Assembly: GCA_024138015.1 (NCBI GenBank)
Contig: JAMXBB010000011.1
Coordinates: 44,062,194-44,126,193 of the forward strand
From: Lumnitzera littorea
Taxonomy: Eukaryota > Streptophyta > Magnoliopsida > Myrtales > Combretaceae
Reading direction: 5' to 3'
DNA: 64,000 nt
The position numbers were made by a program, and so were the translations under genes. Each line of letters begins with the position of its first letter. Positions within the stretch are counted from its first letter, which is position 1. Positions 1-11,549 of this stretch are shown here, piece after piece. Under the pieces are notes generated by a model. That model had not been told where the DNA came from. It worked only from the letters and a program-made list of their open reading frames with translations, and made no database searches.

Positions 1-786
1 GTTGTCTTCTCGAGATCATTTCTTAGAGGAATTTCCTCTGTATCATTCTCGGCATTCTTTATGCTGACTGTCTTGCCATCTAGACAGGTTTCAACTTGAA
101 AAACTTCCTTTTGTCTCAAGGCCCTAATATACAAGGATCGTGCCAATTGTTGATCCCCTCTACACACACCAACCCTCGTGGGAGTAGAGAACTTAGCCTT
201 TAGATGTGCCGTTGATGAGATAATGCCAAATAAATGTTGGCATAGCTGTCCCATTATCATGTTATAAGGGGACCAACATTTGACAACAAGAAAATCCACT
301 TTGTCCTCTGTAACATACTCGTCATCCCTTATCTATATTAGCAAAGAGATAACTCTGACTACTTAGACGTTGATTATGGAAGGCATAGAGGTCGTACTTG
401 TAAGACTGCAGCTACGCTTTGATCTTGGGCCTCATTTGAGCGAAGGTATGCTGAAAAATGATAGCAGCTGAACTTCTCATGTTAACAAAAATCTTCTTGA
501 CTTCAAAGTTGGCAACTCTCACATTGATGACAAGTGCATCATCGTACAGCCTTTGGATACCTTCAAAATCCTCTTCTCCAAAAGATATTGTATTGTCAAT
601 CTTGACCTTTTTTTCATGAATATTGCAAATGTAATTCTTAGTGTTAATCCAGTTCGAAGAACTCGATTGGCCTATACTAGATCCACTAATAATGCTATTA
701 ATTACTCTATTGGGTACTTTGGTGGGATTAACATCCGTTGCATCTCTCACAGCCATTTCTGGCTGAGTGTCAGCCTCTCTTCTCAT
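1..786 (-). pseudogene. retropepsin-like protease region of the gypsy element (partial, dead)
   Basis: The ORF from 786 to 412 contains DALVINVRVANFEVKKIFVN followed by MRSSAAIIFQHTF. This matches the plant gypsy retropepsin region, where the active site is normally D-N-G-S-S; here it reads N-M-R-S-S, so the catalytic aspartate is gone. Further left (about 330-130), in another frame, are YNMIMGQ and GVCRGDQQLAR, which resemble the conserved end of the protease domain (Y-N-x-I-L-G-R-P and G-x-V-R-G-D-Q). The reverse transcriptase would follow beyond position 1. Confidence 0.7.
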
Positions 787-859
787 TTGAGATGGTCTTT
801 CGATTCTTTTGTCATCATGTGCTAAAAATTTTCACAAGTGCTAATGTTGTATTACATCT

Positions 860-2129
860 TTAATTGTATTGTTGAGTTGAATGCACTCATTTGTATTGTG
901 ACCCTTGTCATGGTGGAAATCACAGTACTTGTTCGAATTTCTTCTTGAGGGATTCCCTTGCATTCTTTTCAGTCATTGGAGGACACCTCTCTCCCCACGT
1001 ACTTCCATCAAAATGTCTGAGATTGGACGATTAATAGGCGTATGGGATGTGAATGTCAATATCCTCGGTCTCTTTCGCATCTGAATTTTTGTCATTGTTC
1101 GTACCAAGTCTATCTTTCACATTTTTCCGTTTGTCACTCTTTCCATCTCCTCTGCTCTTATTAGCTTCTCGTCATGCTTTTATGTTGTCTTTTTATCAAA
1201 TGTATGAGGTAGCTTTAGCCTTAAACTCAACAAAAGTTTTCAACTTGTTCTTTGCGAGAGACTTGAAAAAGTCTCCGTGAGGTTTAACTCTGTCGATTAC
1301 AGTGTTGAGGGCCATACTCATATCTAATTCTAGGATTTGGACCATCTCAGCCATAAATCTAGACAAATAGTCCCTGTTTGACTCATCGGACTTTTGTTTG
1401 ATGGTGTTAAGGATTGAAGAGTCCTTAATAGGAAGTTTGCTAGCAAGAAAGTGTTGAAGGAACACCTCTGCTAGTTTCATCGAAACATGAAATGGTACTT
1501 GGTTTTAGGTGTTTAAACCATATGCTGGCTGCATTCCTCAAGGTTGAGGGAAAGGCTTGACAAGCCACCGCGTCGCTTAAACCATGTAACTTGGCTAGTG
1601 TACAGTAGTACTCTAAGTGGTCTTCAGGGTCTTTCATCGCATCTTATGTTTCGAACTGAGGCAGCTTAATGTACTGAGGTATTACTTCTTCCAAAAAATC
1701 TAGGAGGAAAGGACTTTTCTTAATTTAAAACTGTTTGGTCATTGCAATAGGGGTGCTGACATGCGAGGGTCCCGTATGATGCATGTGCTGCAGTTGCTTG
1801 CCTTTATCAATCTTTTTGAAAGTAGGAACTGAGGGTCTTGCTAGAACCTCAGCTTGCTCTTTTGGCAATTCAAGTGAATAAATGGAATTGTCGGCACTGT
1901 TGGCATCATGATTGCCATGCTCTTTGTCCTGATTCGGGTGAAAAATTTTATGAAGAAGGTCAAGGATTTGTTCATGTTTTTTATTTAATTCAAAATATTT
2001 TTTAGCTAAATCGAGACAAAGTTGCTCAAGTTGAGCCAATTGTTGTTCATCAGCATGCCAACTCCCCCCTTTAGGGTAGTGGGAGGAAGTACCAATACCT
2101 GCACTTCTGGTTATTCTAGTTTTAACCAT
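860..2129 (-). pseudogene. gag: gag of the Tat-like gypsy element (broken)
   Basis: The N-terminal part (2129 down to 1725, start MVKTRITRSAG) is a polar segment with a Lys/Glu/Leu-rich coiled-coil-like stretch. The conserved Retrotrans_gag domain follows in other frames: a block with DPEDHLEYYCTLAKLHG and AASIWFKHLKP near 1637-1500, then one with SNRDYLSRF and FKSLAKNK near 1480-1200. Near 960-860 is a knuckle-like motif, KYCDFHHDKGHNTNEC, typical of Tat-lineage gag ends. At least three frame breaks or stops separate the blocks, so no full Gag can be made. It would have formed the virus-like particle and packaged element RNA. Confidence 0.75.
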
Positions 2130-2144
2130 GTGGTCGTATTTAGA

Positions 2145-2162
2145 GGAAAATAGACAACGCTA
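2145..2162 (-). other. decayed primer binding site of the gypsy element
   Basis: The minus strand reads TAGCGTTGTCTATTTTCC two bases inside the LTR. It resembles the TGGCGCCGTCTGTGGG-type PBS of plant Tat elements, and most differences are G-to-A or C-to-T transitions. The lineage assignment comes from memory of the family. Confidence 0.5.
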
Positions 2163-2164
2163 AA

Positions 2165-2626
2165 TGTTGTTAGTGAATTTTGGGATGAGGAAGAATTTTG
2201 CAAAAGAAAGTGAAATATTTGGTACGAAGCTAGTTCGAGGTGGCCACTTCAATGCCTAAGTTAGTAAGGTAGCTTAATAGAGTAAATATGTGAATAAGAA
2301 GTGTTAGGTCCCCTTATAGAGTTTCTTTCTAGTATTTATAGATGGTTGTAGTGCTCAAGGCAATTATCGGGATAACTATTAAGACATGTAGAAGCTTCTT
2401 GACTTGACATCTCTCCTTATATGTAGGAGTAGCAGGCGATTGTGTAATATAACCGTACTTACGGTAACTGTTTGTACCAGACTTAAATTCAAACCAAGAG
2501 CACTTCTTATACTCAGCATAAATGCCATACAACATCTAAGCGGTGCGAATACCAAGAGAGTTGGTTACGTAGCTTCTCAACAGACGAAAGGCTGAGTGTC
2601 AGATGAACAAAAACTAACTATCAACA
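2165..2626 (-). repeat. 5' LTR of the Tat-like gypsy element
   Basis: The minus-strand sequence starts TGTTG at 2626 and ends CAACA at 2165, a perfect 5-bp terminal inverted repeat enclosing 462 bp. It holds a TATAAATA box at 2333-2340. The inner end is two bases from a decayed primer binding site. The second LTR would lie left of the window. Confidence 0.7.
2333..2340 (-). promoter_or_regulatory. TATA box of the gypsy LTR
   Basis: TATAAATA on the minus strand, about 290 bases into the 462-bp LTR. This is a usual position for the U3 promoter of a plant LTR retrotransposon. Confidence 0.55.
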
Positions 2627-3453
2627 TGGTGATTACGGATTGATGAATATCTAATCTAAACCAGATAAGGAGAACTAGTTTTGAATTTTCAAATGATAGA
2701 GATCTTCTCTTGAAAATTTCTATCCTTTGCCTTCTAACAATTGGATAATTATGAAAGTAAAGATAATTTTCAAATTTTTTTGCCGTTGAAAAACTTATTA
2801 TAAAAAGAGAAAGGATTCAAAATGTCGGGACATAACTCTGAAGAAATAATATCGTTGTACAAAAAAAAAAAAAATTCTTGATAGTTTTTACCTTCTAAAA
2901 AGCTTTAGAAAGTTCTTCAGAGAGCTGCATCGAATCAAAGTTCTACAACAAGTGTTATTTCTTTCAAGTTTAAAAATATTTGAGACTTGTATTGTTGTTC
3001 TCACTTGTAATCTCTATACTTTATTGTAGGGAAAAGATAGTTTGTACTTTGTAGATTTATATTAACCTAGATTGAAGAAATGCTAGATAAGTAGAGTAGA
3101 GTGTTGTAAATTCATAGAGATGAATGATTGTAATTTATTTGTGATTTGATTTAATGGATCAAGCGGAACGGTACCAGTAAAGTAAACCAGGTCTCCAATA
3201 GTGGAGCTTAAAGAGAGCAGTAGGCAGAAGGCCGAAGCTTTATAAAATCTTTGCTTGATTTTCTCCTTTCCTACTCTTTTACTTTGCAATTCTATTATTG
3301 TGTGTTAAATTATTAAATATCATTGTTCACCATTATAAGTTGTTAAAAGAAGTAATTTCATTTTTTTTTAACGAAATTTTTTTCAAAAATTTAGAGATAT
3401 CAATTCACCCTCCCCCCCCCCCCTTTCTCTTGATATCTTATACAAGACCAACA
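2627..3453 (+). repeat. 5' LTR of the Sirevirus, left part displaced by the gypsy insertion
   Basis: This matches 33948-34711 plus 38510-38571 of the 3' LTR and ends in AACA directly before the PBS. The first 564 bp (equivalent to 33384-33947) are absent because the gypsy element has its terminus at 2626; they should lie left of the window. A C homopolymer of about 14 bases lies at 3411-3423, just before the conserved LTR end. Confidence 0.85.
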
Positions 3454-3455
3454 AT

Positions 3456-3467
3456 TGGTATTAGAGC
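3456..3467 (+). other. primer binding site (tRNA-iMet type) of the Sirevirus
   Basis: TGGTATTAGAGC follows the 5' LTR end by two bases. Copia elements use TGGTATCAGAGC, complementary to the 3' end of initiator tRNA-Met; one C-to-T change separates them. Confidence 0.85.
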
Positions 3468-3498
3468 ATCGCTCTAATATTTTCTAGAGTTCAAGATC

Positions 3499-5155
3499 AT
3501 GGGTGAATCAAGTGATAGTTTAACAGTTCAGCCTAGCAAGGCACCATTTCTTAATGGAACTAATTTTCCTTATTGGAAATTCAGGTTGGAGAATTATGTG
3601 AAGGCATCAAATTATCAAGCTTGGCAAATTATTTCTACAGGTGATCTCAAAGTTCCAACCATCATCACTTGATGATATCACGAAAGCTGAACTAAATTCA
3701 AAGGCTAAGAATCTTTTGTTGAATACTATTGCATGTTTTGAATTTTATCTAATTGCTTCTTGTGAAATAGCTAAAGACATTTGGGACACTTTGGTGCAAA
3801 CTTACGAAGGTACGAAAACCATCAAAGACACAAGAATCAACTCATTGATTCAACAATATGAAATATTTAGAATTCTCTTTGGTGAAGAAATCAAAGACTC
3901 CTTTAGTAGATTTATTGCTATAACTAATGAATTGTCTTCTCTTGGCAAAATTATTAGTGATACGAATATGGTTCGTAAGATGTTGAAGATTCTGCCCAAA
4001 ATTTGGAATGCAAAGAAAATAGCCACAGAAGAAGTTTGTGACTTGAAGACATTAACATTAAGTCAATTGCATAGCAAGCTCATGGCATATGAACTAATTT
4101 TCTCAAATCAGAAGGCACTTTAGAAGATATAAGGAAGAGGACCGTAGCTTTCAAGGCCAAAGAAACAGATACTGATTCAGAAGGAGAAGATTCATTTGAA
4201 GAAGAAGATGAGGACATGACACTACTAACTAGAAAGTTCAATAAATGGCTTAAGAAAAAGGGTAAGAGAACGTTTACTAAAAGGTTTACCACTAATAAGA
4301 ATCAGTCTGTTGATGTAGGGAAGTCAATTAAAGAAAAAGAAGAGAAGAAGGTCAAAAAGGAGATTATTTGCTATGAATGCAAGAAACTTGGCCATATCAA
4401 ATACGAATGTCCTTTGTTGATCAAGTAAATGGAGAAATTCAAGAAGAAACATAAATCTTTGATAGTGACATGGAGTGATTTGCAGGATTCAAAAACTGAA
4501 TCAGAAGATTCAGAAGAATACGAAGAAGCTAACTTATGTCTTGTGGTACTCTTTGAGGTAGATTCTAAAACTGATTCTGATTCTGATTTAGATGTACTTG
4601 ATGATATATGTAATGAAATTAACAAACTCCTCAAAGCCCTTTCCAAGTCAAGCAATAAAAGATCTAAGCTTGAATCTAAGGTTAAAACAATGAAAATCGA
4701 AAAGCATGTGTTTAGTCAAACTAATAAGTTGCTAGTAGAAGAAAATGATTTTTTGAAAAAATGACTTCGAAGATTTGCATATTGCTTGTGAAGGTTAGTT
4801 AACGAAAATCTAATTTTAAAAGAAGAAATTAAGAATTTGAAAAACTGTGTAGAAGATCTATCTAAGTCAATTAAAAATACCTTTCACAAGTTTGATGAAA
4901 GTGACAAGAAACTATAAATGTTGATTTCTAGCCAAAGGATGGATAATTCAAAATCTGGACTAGGTTTTGAATTTAGAGAAACATCTAGGACAAAGAAAGA
5001 AATAGTTTTTGTTCATTCAAAAGATAAAAGTAAGAAATGATTAAAAGTAGGGAAAACAACAAAGGATTCGAACCTATTAGAAAGAACGATAGAAGTTTTT
5101 CACAAAACGACAACAACAACAAGTATCCTTTTAGAGGGTACAACAGAAGGTCGAA
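3499..5155 (+). pseudogene. gag: Sirevirus gag, N-terminal and middle part (broken)
   Basis: The chosen start, MGESSDSLTV at 3499, is the first ATG after the PBS. It leads into a segment with FPYWKFRLENYVKAS, the usual start of copia gag. A frameshift near 3640 moves the frame into 3641-4123, which carries the UBN2/retrotran_gag_2 region (DIWDTLVQTYEGT, SFSRFIAITNEL). After a stop at 4123 the next block (4216-4428) has a CCHC zinc knuckle CYECKKLGHIKYEC (C-x2-C-x4-H-x4-C) at 4369-4410. An acidic Ser/Glu/Asp-rich stretch and a Lys-rich coiled-coil-like stretch (4429-4764 and beyond) follow, as in Sireviruses. The frame runs to 5155, where the F2 unit is inserted, and resumes at 8550. Confidence 0.85.
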
Positions 5156-8100
5156 CGTCGCGAACTAAGGACGGCTTAGTCGTAGCAGATGTCATATACT
5201 GTATGAAGAACCCTTGATTGGTTACCCTTCCAATCATGAACTCTTCATACAATATACAAGGCTCTACAATCACTGGTTTCCCAAGAACATACAAATTCAC
5301 ATGATATCATCACATAAACATATTTATATAAAATTTGAACTACAAAGCTTATAAGACACAGTAATTGAGTATATCTAAGTCTATAATACTATTAAAACAT
5401 GAGTACATGAGTAAGAGTTTACATAAACTGTTCTCCCTCGATACATAAGACAGCTTGCTCTTGCCTAAGTCCCCAAGCTAATCAGTGGCATCCCTCAGCC
5501 AGCCTCCACGAACAAGTTATCCTGTAGCAAAAGTCTAAGGGAGTGTAAGCCTAAGCTTAGTGAGCAAAACCCTCAGCCACACCACAAGCAAGTTATAAAT
5601 ACATTATATTCATGCATATGAATGAATGATCAAATAGAATGCTAAACAATACATATAATTAACTAGTTCATGTACGTAACTCAGATTTTACGCCCTCCAA
5701 AGTCAGGGTTGGAATATACACGGCACCAATCGGATTTGCGTATTACATTAGAACTTACTTTACTATAAAACTCCACATTCCGTACTTAAATCAAATAATT
5801 CTTTTATTTTCATAAAAACCAAGTTCTAGTATAATTGTGAGTGGGCCCCCGCAATCCATACTCACCCCTAAACGGAGGCCTCTAGACTCGACCCTTAGCC
5901 AAGTGATTAGTGCCTCCAACGCCTAGTGTTCTCGCGGGCTAGGATAAGGTCATTTTATATGAATGCACCGTATAGAACCAATACATTAATAATAACAACC
6001 CTTGAATAGCCTCTCTTTACCTCCATGTGATGTGACAGTTAGAATTATGTCTATGCAATGCATGTTCCAGTTTCTTTTTGTAAGCCAAGTATAATTAAGT
6101 TCAAATTATGCTGTGACCATCCAATAGTACATACAATCATTTTCTATACTACCATGCAACAAACAAAGCATTATCTGTACATAAGGTAAGTTCACAACTC
6201 AATACACAATAAAATACACAAGCATTTCCCGAACCCCACATAGTAGTCAATTAATAATAATATTTAAGTTCACTATCTACAATCACAACCAAGCATGGAA
6301 TCATAGGGTAAATACTAACTCGGCCATACGACTCGCTCTAGTCGTAGTAATCAATCGGGGGATCCTCGCTCACCTCGGGATCACTTGATCATTACGATAT
6401 AATAACGTTAGTAAGTAATTGAATTAACTAGTAATTCTAAATATCTATTTACCTAATTCTAGTTAGATTACTATCAATTTTATTTGGTTAGACTTTATTA
6501 TTAATCATATGTAACTTTTTCGTTTTATTTTTTATATTTATAAATTTATAGTCGTTCTTCATCGTTTTCGAATATACTTTCACACGGTGATGTCCGTTTT
6601 GAACGTTAAGCTCGCGTTTTATAATATGGACTAAATTTATAGAAATTTTAACTATAGAAACTTAATTATTCTTATTGCTTATATTTATATTCTTTGTTTA
6701 TACTTAATGATTTAGTTAACCCTTAAATTCTTATACTTAGAGAATTTTACCTTGCTATTATTAATTCATGTACTTAATTAAGTGTAATCCAATTTAGGAA
6801 GTGTATTAGGCTTTACTAATTTATGTACCTAATTATTATGCACTCTTCTTATTTCTTATTTTATAAACCTATGCTTATGTCATCGCTTATATCACCAATT
6901 GCTTATGTCATGGCTTATGTCATCATTTGCTTATGTCATGGCTTATGTCATCTTTTAATTACATCATTGCTTACCTTATCATTTAATTACATATGCCTTA
7001 CCTTATGCTTATGTCATACCTAAATGTCTTATGTACACTTTACATAAACTACTATATACTTATACCCTTACTATACTTATATGTATACTAATATACTTAT
7101 ACATATACTTATACTTATACCATATTTATACTTGTACATTTACTCATATACCTATACAGTCATATACGTATTTTTGTACAAATTTCGTATGCCAAATTTT
7201 CCTCTTAAGAAAACTTCTCTAATTTCATTCTTTTGTGTTTTTAAGTATGTATTTAGTATGGTATAGGAATGTATAGTTACGATTTGTCTTAGTTTAGGTT
7301 ATGTACATAGTAAATACTTATGTACAAAGATCTCCATACTTGTATTCTTCTAGTATATCCTTATGTACATATACTTAAGGGCATATACACATGTATCTCT
7401 TTCCTCTTCACCATGATTTCTATCCTTTTATACTTAAAGGTAGAAACTTTATGCCTACTTCAACATGATCACACATAACACATATCTACTTATCTAATCT
7501 ACCTCATCACCTAACTAATAAGTAATATAAAGCAATACATAATAACATACCTTAATTTGTGTTTGAATTATGGAGACAAAGTTGGAAAATTTTGAAAGTG
7601 AAAGAGAAAGGGGGTGTCACGGCAATGGAGGTGGGGTTTTGCTTTGTTTCTTTTTGTCTTGTGTTGCTTTTGAAATGAAGAAGATGGTGGGGTCTAGAAG
7701 GAAAAGAAGTAGATGACAATTAAGGAGGAAAAGAGAAAAGAAAAGCTAAAAGAAAAGAAAAGAAAAGAAAGGAAAGGAAATCATGAGATGGATTAGATAT
7801 TTTCTAATGCATTAGTGTCTTTTGTTGACTTTTCTAAATGTTGACTTAGTCAACCTTTTGACCTTGATCAACATGTGTTGACTTGGTCAACTTTCCATAA
7901 GTATATGCCATTTTGTATATATAATGTAGTAATTAAGGAAAATTAAGGGAAAAATTAAGGAAATGAGGCATTTGGTGAATTGATTAGTAAAAATAGATGA
8001 TGAGATCTCACTTTAGGTATTTATATCCTATATGCATCATTTGGTAAGCTACTTAGTATAACTAGTATGAAAAGTACCAATTAGGGTGTTAAGGTTCACT

Positions 8101-8544
8101 ACATTTAACCTAAGCTTCAACTATACTCTTAACTCTACGTAATACTATCTTAATCATATACTTAGAAGATAAATGTAATCTATGATTCATTATCTTAGTT
8201 TCCAAAGAACTACTTGAGGATTCAAAACATATATGCATGATTGAGAGTCATCTCTAATCTTTCACTAATGATTTGGCAAGGTGTGAAGGTTATATTATCA
8301 ATTAGGGTTTTAGGGTATATTATGATGAATTAGTGCACATATGTCTTTAAGGTTATCATTTTAGGGTTTTTATCACTTTTGAATGAAATCTTTAGTATTT
8401 ACATACATTTAGGGTAGAAAAGTTTCATACGCGATTGATTAGTTCTTTTAAGGTTTTTACTTTCATTAGCCTTGTCAACTCCTAGATTATCTAACATACT
8501 CAAGTCTATTTCAAAAGCTAAATCGAAAATTTTAGGGGTTTACA
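5156..8544 (-). mobile_element. F2 giant LTR-like unit inserted in Sirevirus gag (TSD TCGAA/TTGAA)
   Basis: This 3389-bp unit has ends CGTCGCGAAC (decayed TG) and GGGTTTACA. It is flanked by TCGAA (5151-5155) and TTGAA (8545-8549), a 5-bp TSD with one transition, and removing it rejoins the copia gag sense. It has no retrotransposon coding. Its landmarks are shared with other F2 copies: a terminal block with ATATACTGTATGAAG, a GC-richer core at 5840-6060, an ACTTTTTCGTTTT block near 6510 with ACACGGTGATGTCCGTTTT after it, and a purine-rich stretch at 7600-7785. Short Tyr/Leu-rich reading frames at 6823-7266 come from TA-rich low-complexity repeats and are not genes. Confidence 0.8.
7731..7785 (+). 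repeat. purine-rich (AAAAG)n tract
   Basis: Imperfect AAAAG/GAAAG pentamers inside the F2 unit at 5156-8544. On the opposite strand it is a CT-rich tract like the presumed leader of the F1 copies. Confidence 0.6.
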
Positions 8545-8549
8545 TTGAA

Positions 8550-9310
8550 TACAGGGCATTTTAGAAAGAATCCAAACCAAAGGAAAGTGGTAAGTAAAAG
8601 TTATATTGAATAGAAATCTTATGCTTGTTTTCTTTATAATAAAATAGGTTATATAGAGAAATACTATTTTTTCAAAAATTACAAGCTCAGTAATAACCAA
8701 GGTTCAATTCAAACCACGAGCTTGAATTCCTATAGACCCAAGCTTTGTTGGGGTCATAAACAGATTTGATTATGCTTTAATGTGTGTAGGACTATGAAGC
8801 AAAGATAAAAAAAAAAAAAAACTTGTTATCTTGATAATGGATGTTGAAGAAACATGACTGGTGATCCTTTGTTGTTCACAAATCTAGAATGGAAAGAAGA
8901 TGGTTATATAAAGTTTGGTGACAATGGTAGAGGTAAAATAATTGCGATAGACTCAATTAGTTTAGTACCTCATTCAATAAAAAATGTATTGCTGGTTAAA
9001 GGATTAAAACATAACTTATTTAGTATAAGTCAGTTGTGTGATAAATGATACATAATAGTTTTGAACATGATAAATTTGTTGGGTTTAATCAAGATGGTTT
9101 AAAGCTATTTGAAGGTTTTAGGAAAAAGAATGTTTATCTAATTAAACCATTTGAAGTATCATCTGAAAGCTACTTTATTTCTATAAATGATAATACTATA
9201 CTCTAGCACAAAAGACTAAGACATGTGAATTTTCATCAATTGGAGAACTTATCCAAAAAGAGTTTAGTCTTAAGTTTACCTAAAGTACATACTTAAGAAA
9301 AATATTCGTT
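8550..9310 (+). pseudogene. Sirevirus second zinc knuckle, protease and GAG-pre-integrase (broken)
   Basis: At 8625-8666 is a decayed knuckle in which two Cys and the His have become Tyr (YACFLYNKIGYIEKYY), all explained by single transitions. The aspartic protease active site follows at 8830-8844, where the expected D-S-G-C reads D-N-G-C followed by a TGA stop. From 8854 an open block (MTGDPLLFTNLEWKEDGYIK) gives the rest of the protease region and the start of the GAG-pre-integrase domain, broken by a frameshift at 9049. An HHCC-type zinc finger remains recognisable (H-K-R-L-R-H near 9210 and C-T-I-C near 9311), preceded by a W-to-stop change. Confidence 0.75.
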
Positions 9311-10263
9311 GTACTATTTGCTTGAAGAATAAAATGAATTCGTCATCTCATAAGAGTAAGAAGGTTATTTCTACTCAAAGACCTTTGGAATTATTGCATT
9401 TAGATCTTTTTTGCCCCACTCGCACATTAAGTTTAGGAAGAAATAAATATATTCTTATCATAGTAGATGATTTCTCTGGATTTACTTGGATCTTATTTTT
9501 ACGTCATAAAAGTGATACTTTTAAAAGTTTTGAAATATTCTAAAAAAGGATTGAAAATGAAAAAGGCCTCTCCATCATCAAATTACAAATTGATTGAGGT
9601 AAGGAATTTGAAAATTTTGATTTCATTTTATTTTGTGAAGACAAAGGCATCAACCATAACTTTTTTGTACCCTATACTCCATAACAAATTGGAGTAGTTG
9701 AATGCAAAACTAGGACTATCCAACAAATGATAAGAACTCTTCTTAATAAAAGTAATATAGCTTATCACTTTTCGGTTAAAGTAGCTTCAACAGCTTGTTA
9801 TATCATTAATCGTGTATATATAAGACCCTTGACGAATAAAACTACTTATGAGATTTACAAAGGAAGGAAAGCTATGGTTTCATACTTTCACACATTTAGT
9901 TATAAGTGTTTCGTTAAGAAAATAGGAAAAGTTTTAGGAAAATTTGAAGAGAGAGTAAATGAAGCCATATTTTTGGGCTACTATCTAAACTTGAAAGCAT
10001 ACGGAGTATACAACAAAGAAACAAATGTCATAGAAGAGTTGATAAATGTTAAATTTATTGAGGAAACAACCCATGAAGAATCGGATGATGAAATATCAGT
10101 TGCTTCAAGTAAAGAAAAGATAGTTTGTCTTGATTTAGAAGAAGGAAAAACAGAACCTCCTTTAGAAGCTTCTAAGATGCTTGATGGAACTGAAACAAAG
10201 TCTATATTAGAAGGTACTTTAGAAGCTAATACCAGGTTTGTTAAAAAAACCTTCAAAAGGTAA
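9311..10263 (+). pseudogene. Sirevirus integrase (broken)
   Basis: The core begins with ELLHLDLFCPTRT, whose Asp near 9403 is the first DDE residue, and continues with NKYILIIVDDFSGFTWILFL. A frameshift near 9543 and a stop near 9595 follow. The second Asp and the third catalytic residue (VVECKTRT, Glu near 9700) are still readable in a shifted frame. From 9727 to 10263 an open frame of 178 codons carries the C-terminal part (YHFSVKVASTACYIINRV, FEERVNEAIFLGYY) and an acidic linker towards RT. Intact integrase would insert the cDNA and make the 5-bp target duplications. Confidence 0.8.
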
Positions 10264-10515
10264 GTTAAAAGGTTCTGAACTCTTTCATACTCCATCAACT
10301 TTGAAATTTAAAACTGATTATCCTTTTGAGCTTATAATTGGTAATGTTACATCTGGAACAAGAATAAGATCAAGCTTACAGAATTTTGAAAATCAGTTTG
10401 CTCTTATTTCTGAAATTGAACCTCATTTAGTAGAAGAAGCCTTGAATGATAATAACTGGATTTTGGCCATACAAGATGAACTAAATCAATTTTAGAGAAA
10501 TCAAGTTTAGAATTT
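10264..10515 (+). pseudogene. Sirevirus reverse transcriptase, N-terminal piece
   Basis: The frame up to 10495 contains GTRIRSSLQNFENQFALISE and EEALNDNNWILAIQDELNQF, the conserved segment just before the RVT_2 domain of copia RT. It ends at the insertion of the F1 unit; the rest of RT resumes at 22918. Confidence 0.8.
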
Positions 10516-11549
10516 GGTTCTATCACGACCCAATAGTATCGTTGCCATGGTAGGTCACCGTGTACCATACAAAGGTCTATTATCAACCCCTTTGCTGATC
10601 GCAGGCCTATCATATGACACATAAGCTCCTTCCACTATACGTTACCACCAAGCTCATAGATATATAATGTAGAGCAATTTAACTAAATTTACTTCTATAG
10701 TATAAATTAACTAAACATGTGGACCCGTAAGATCCCTACCAAAAGAATATTACAAACAAATGTAGTTCATAAGGGAACTGCAATAGAAATTTTAATCTAT
10801 GTTATAAACAAAAATATAAAAGTAACTAGTTATCTACAAATCTATTATAAAATTTCCTCTTCACTCCCTAATTGCTTTAACCCATCCTTACATGAGACTT
10901 ACCATGGGCATGCCTCGTCTCGGACTAGAGAAGAAGTTTTTCTGCAACAAAAGAAATCTATTAGGGTGTAAGCATAAGCTTAGTGAGATAAATACCCTCA
11001 TTAATACCGTATGGCAGAAATTTCTTAGATGCATAATCAGTATGCCAAACAACATATGCAATGGCCCAGAAACTACATATGACTCAGAATTACATCCTCT
11101 ATAGTCAGGGTTTGGAGATAATTAATCGACCCAAACTAAAATCCGGTGTAGCGACCCTAAGAGCGGCTTAATAGTATTGCCTAGAATTTCCATATCACGT
11201 ATACACCCATGATAAGAAAATCGCCTTGCAGGTCAGAGATTACAAGACTCTAAATAGTTATTTGCTAGGGACTCCAATTTTAGTTGATTGACTCATTATA
11301 TAATATAAATAATTATGGATAACCATTTTTCCACAATTCCTCAAAACCGTAGAGAATCGGTATCCCCTACCAAAATAGTGAAATAAGATAGACAATTCCA
11401 AAAAAAAAAAAATTCTAAACTTACTAAAGATACTAAACTTAATTGAAATATTAGTTGTTTTTTGCAGCATTTCGAAGTAACTACATAAGCTTTTCACTAT
11501 ATTGATTCAATGGTAGCACTCTGCACTCGATTCCTATCCTATTCCCAAC

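Larger units (their letters stand above)
1..2626 (-). mobile_element. Ty3/gypsy element, Tat-like lineage, 5' part, inserted in a copia LTR
   Basis: Reading the minus strand from 2626 leftwards gives an LTR starting TGTTGATAG, a decayed primer binding site, a gag region, a CCHC-like motif and a retropepsin-like region, and then the window ends. This order is that of the 5' half of a Ty3/gypsy element. The gag and protease segments resemble the Tat lineage of plant gypsy elements (family knowledge). The right end falls exactly where homology to the 3' LTR of the surrounding copia element resumes (2627 corresponds to 33948), so this is an insertion into the copia 5' LTR. The expected 5-bp target duplication is TGGTG (2627-2631); its partner lies outside the window. 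All reading frames are broken. Confidence 0.8.

Noticed and set aside
553..825. Plus-strand frame opposite the gypsy protease region
   Set aside because: Shadow of the minus-strand coding sequence.
6823..7266. Overlapping Tyr/Ile/Leu-rich reading frames that look like membrane proteins
   Set aside because: They arise from TA-rich low-complexity repeats (CTTATGTCAT and ATACTTATA words) inside the F2 unit; no conservation as protein is visible.
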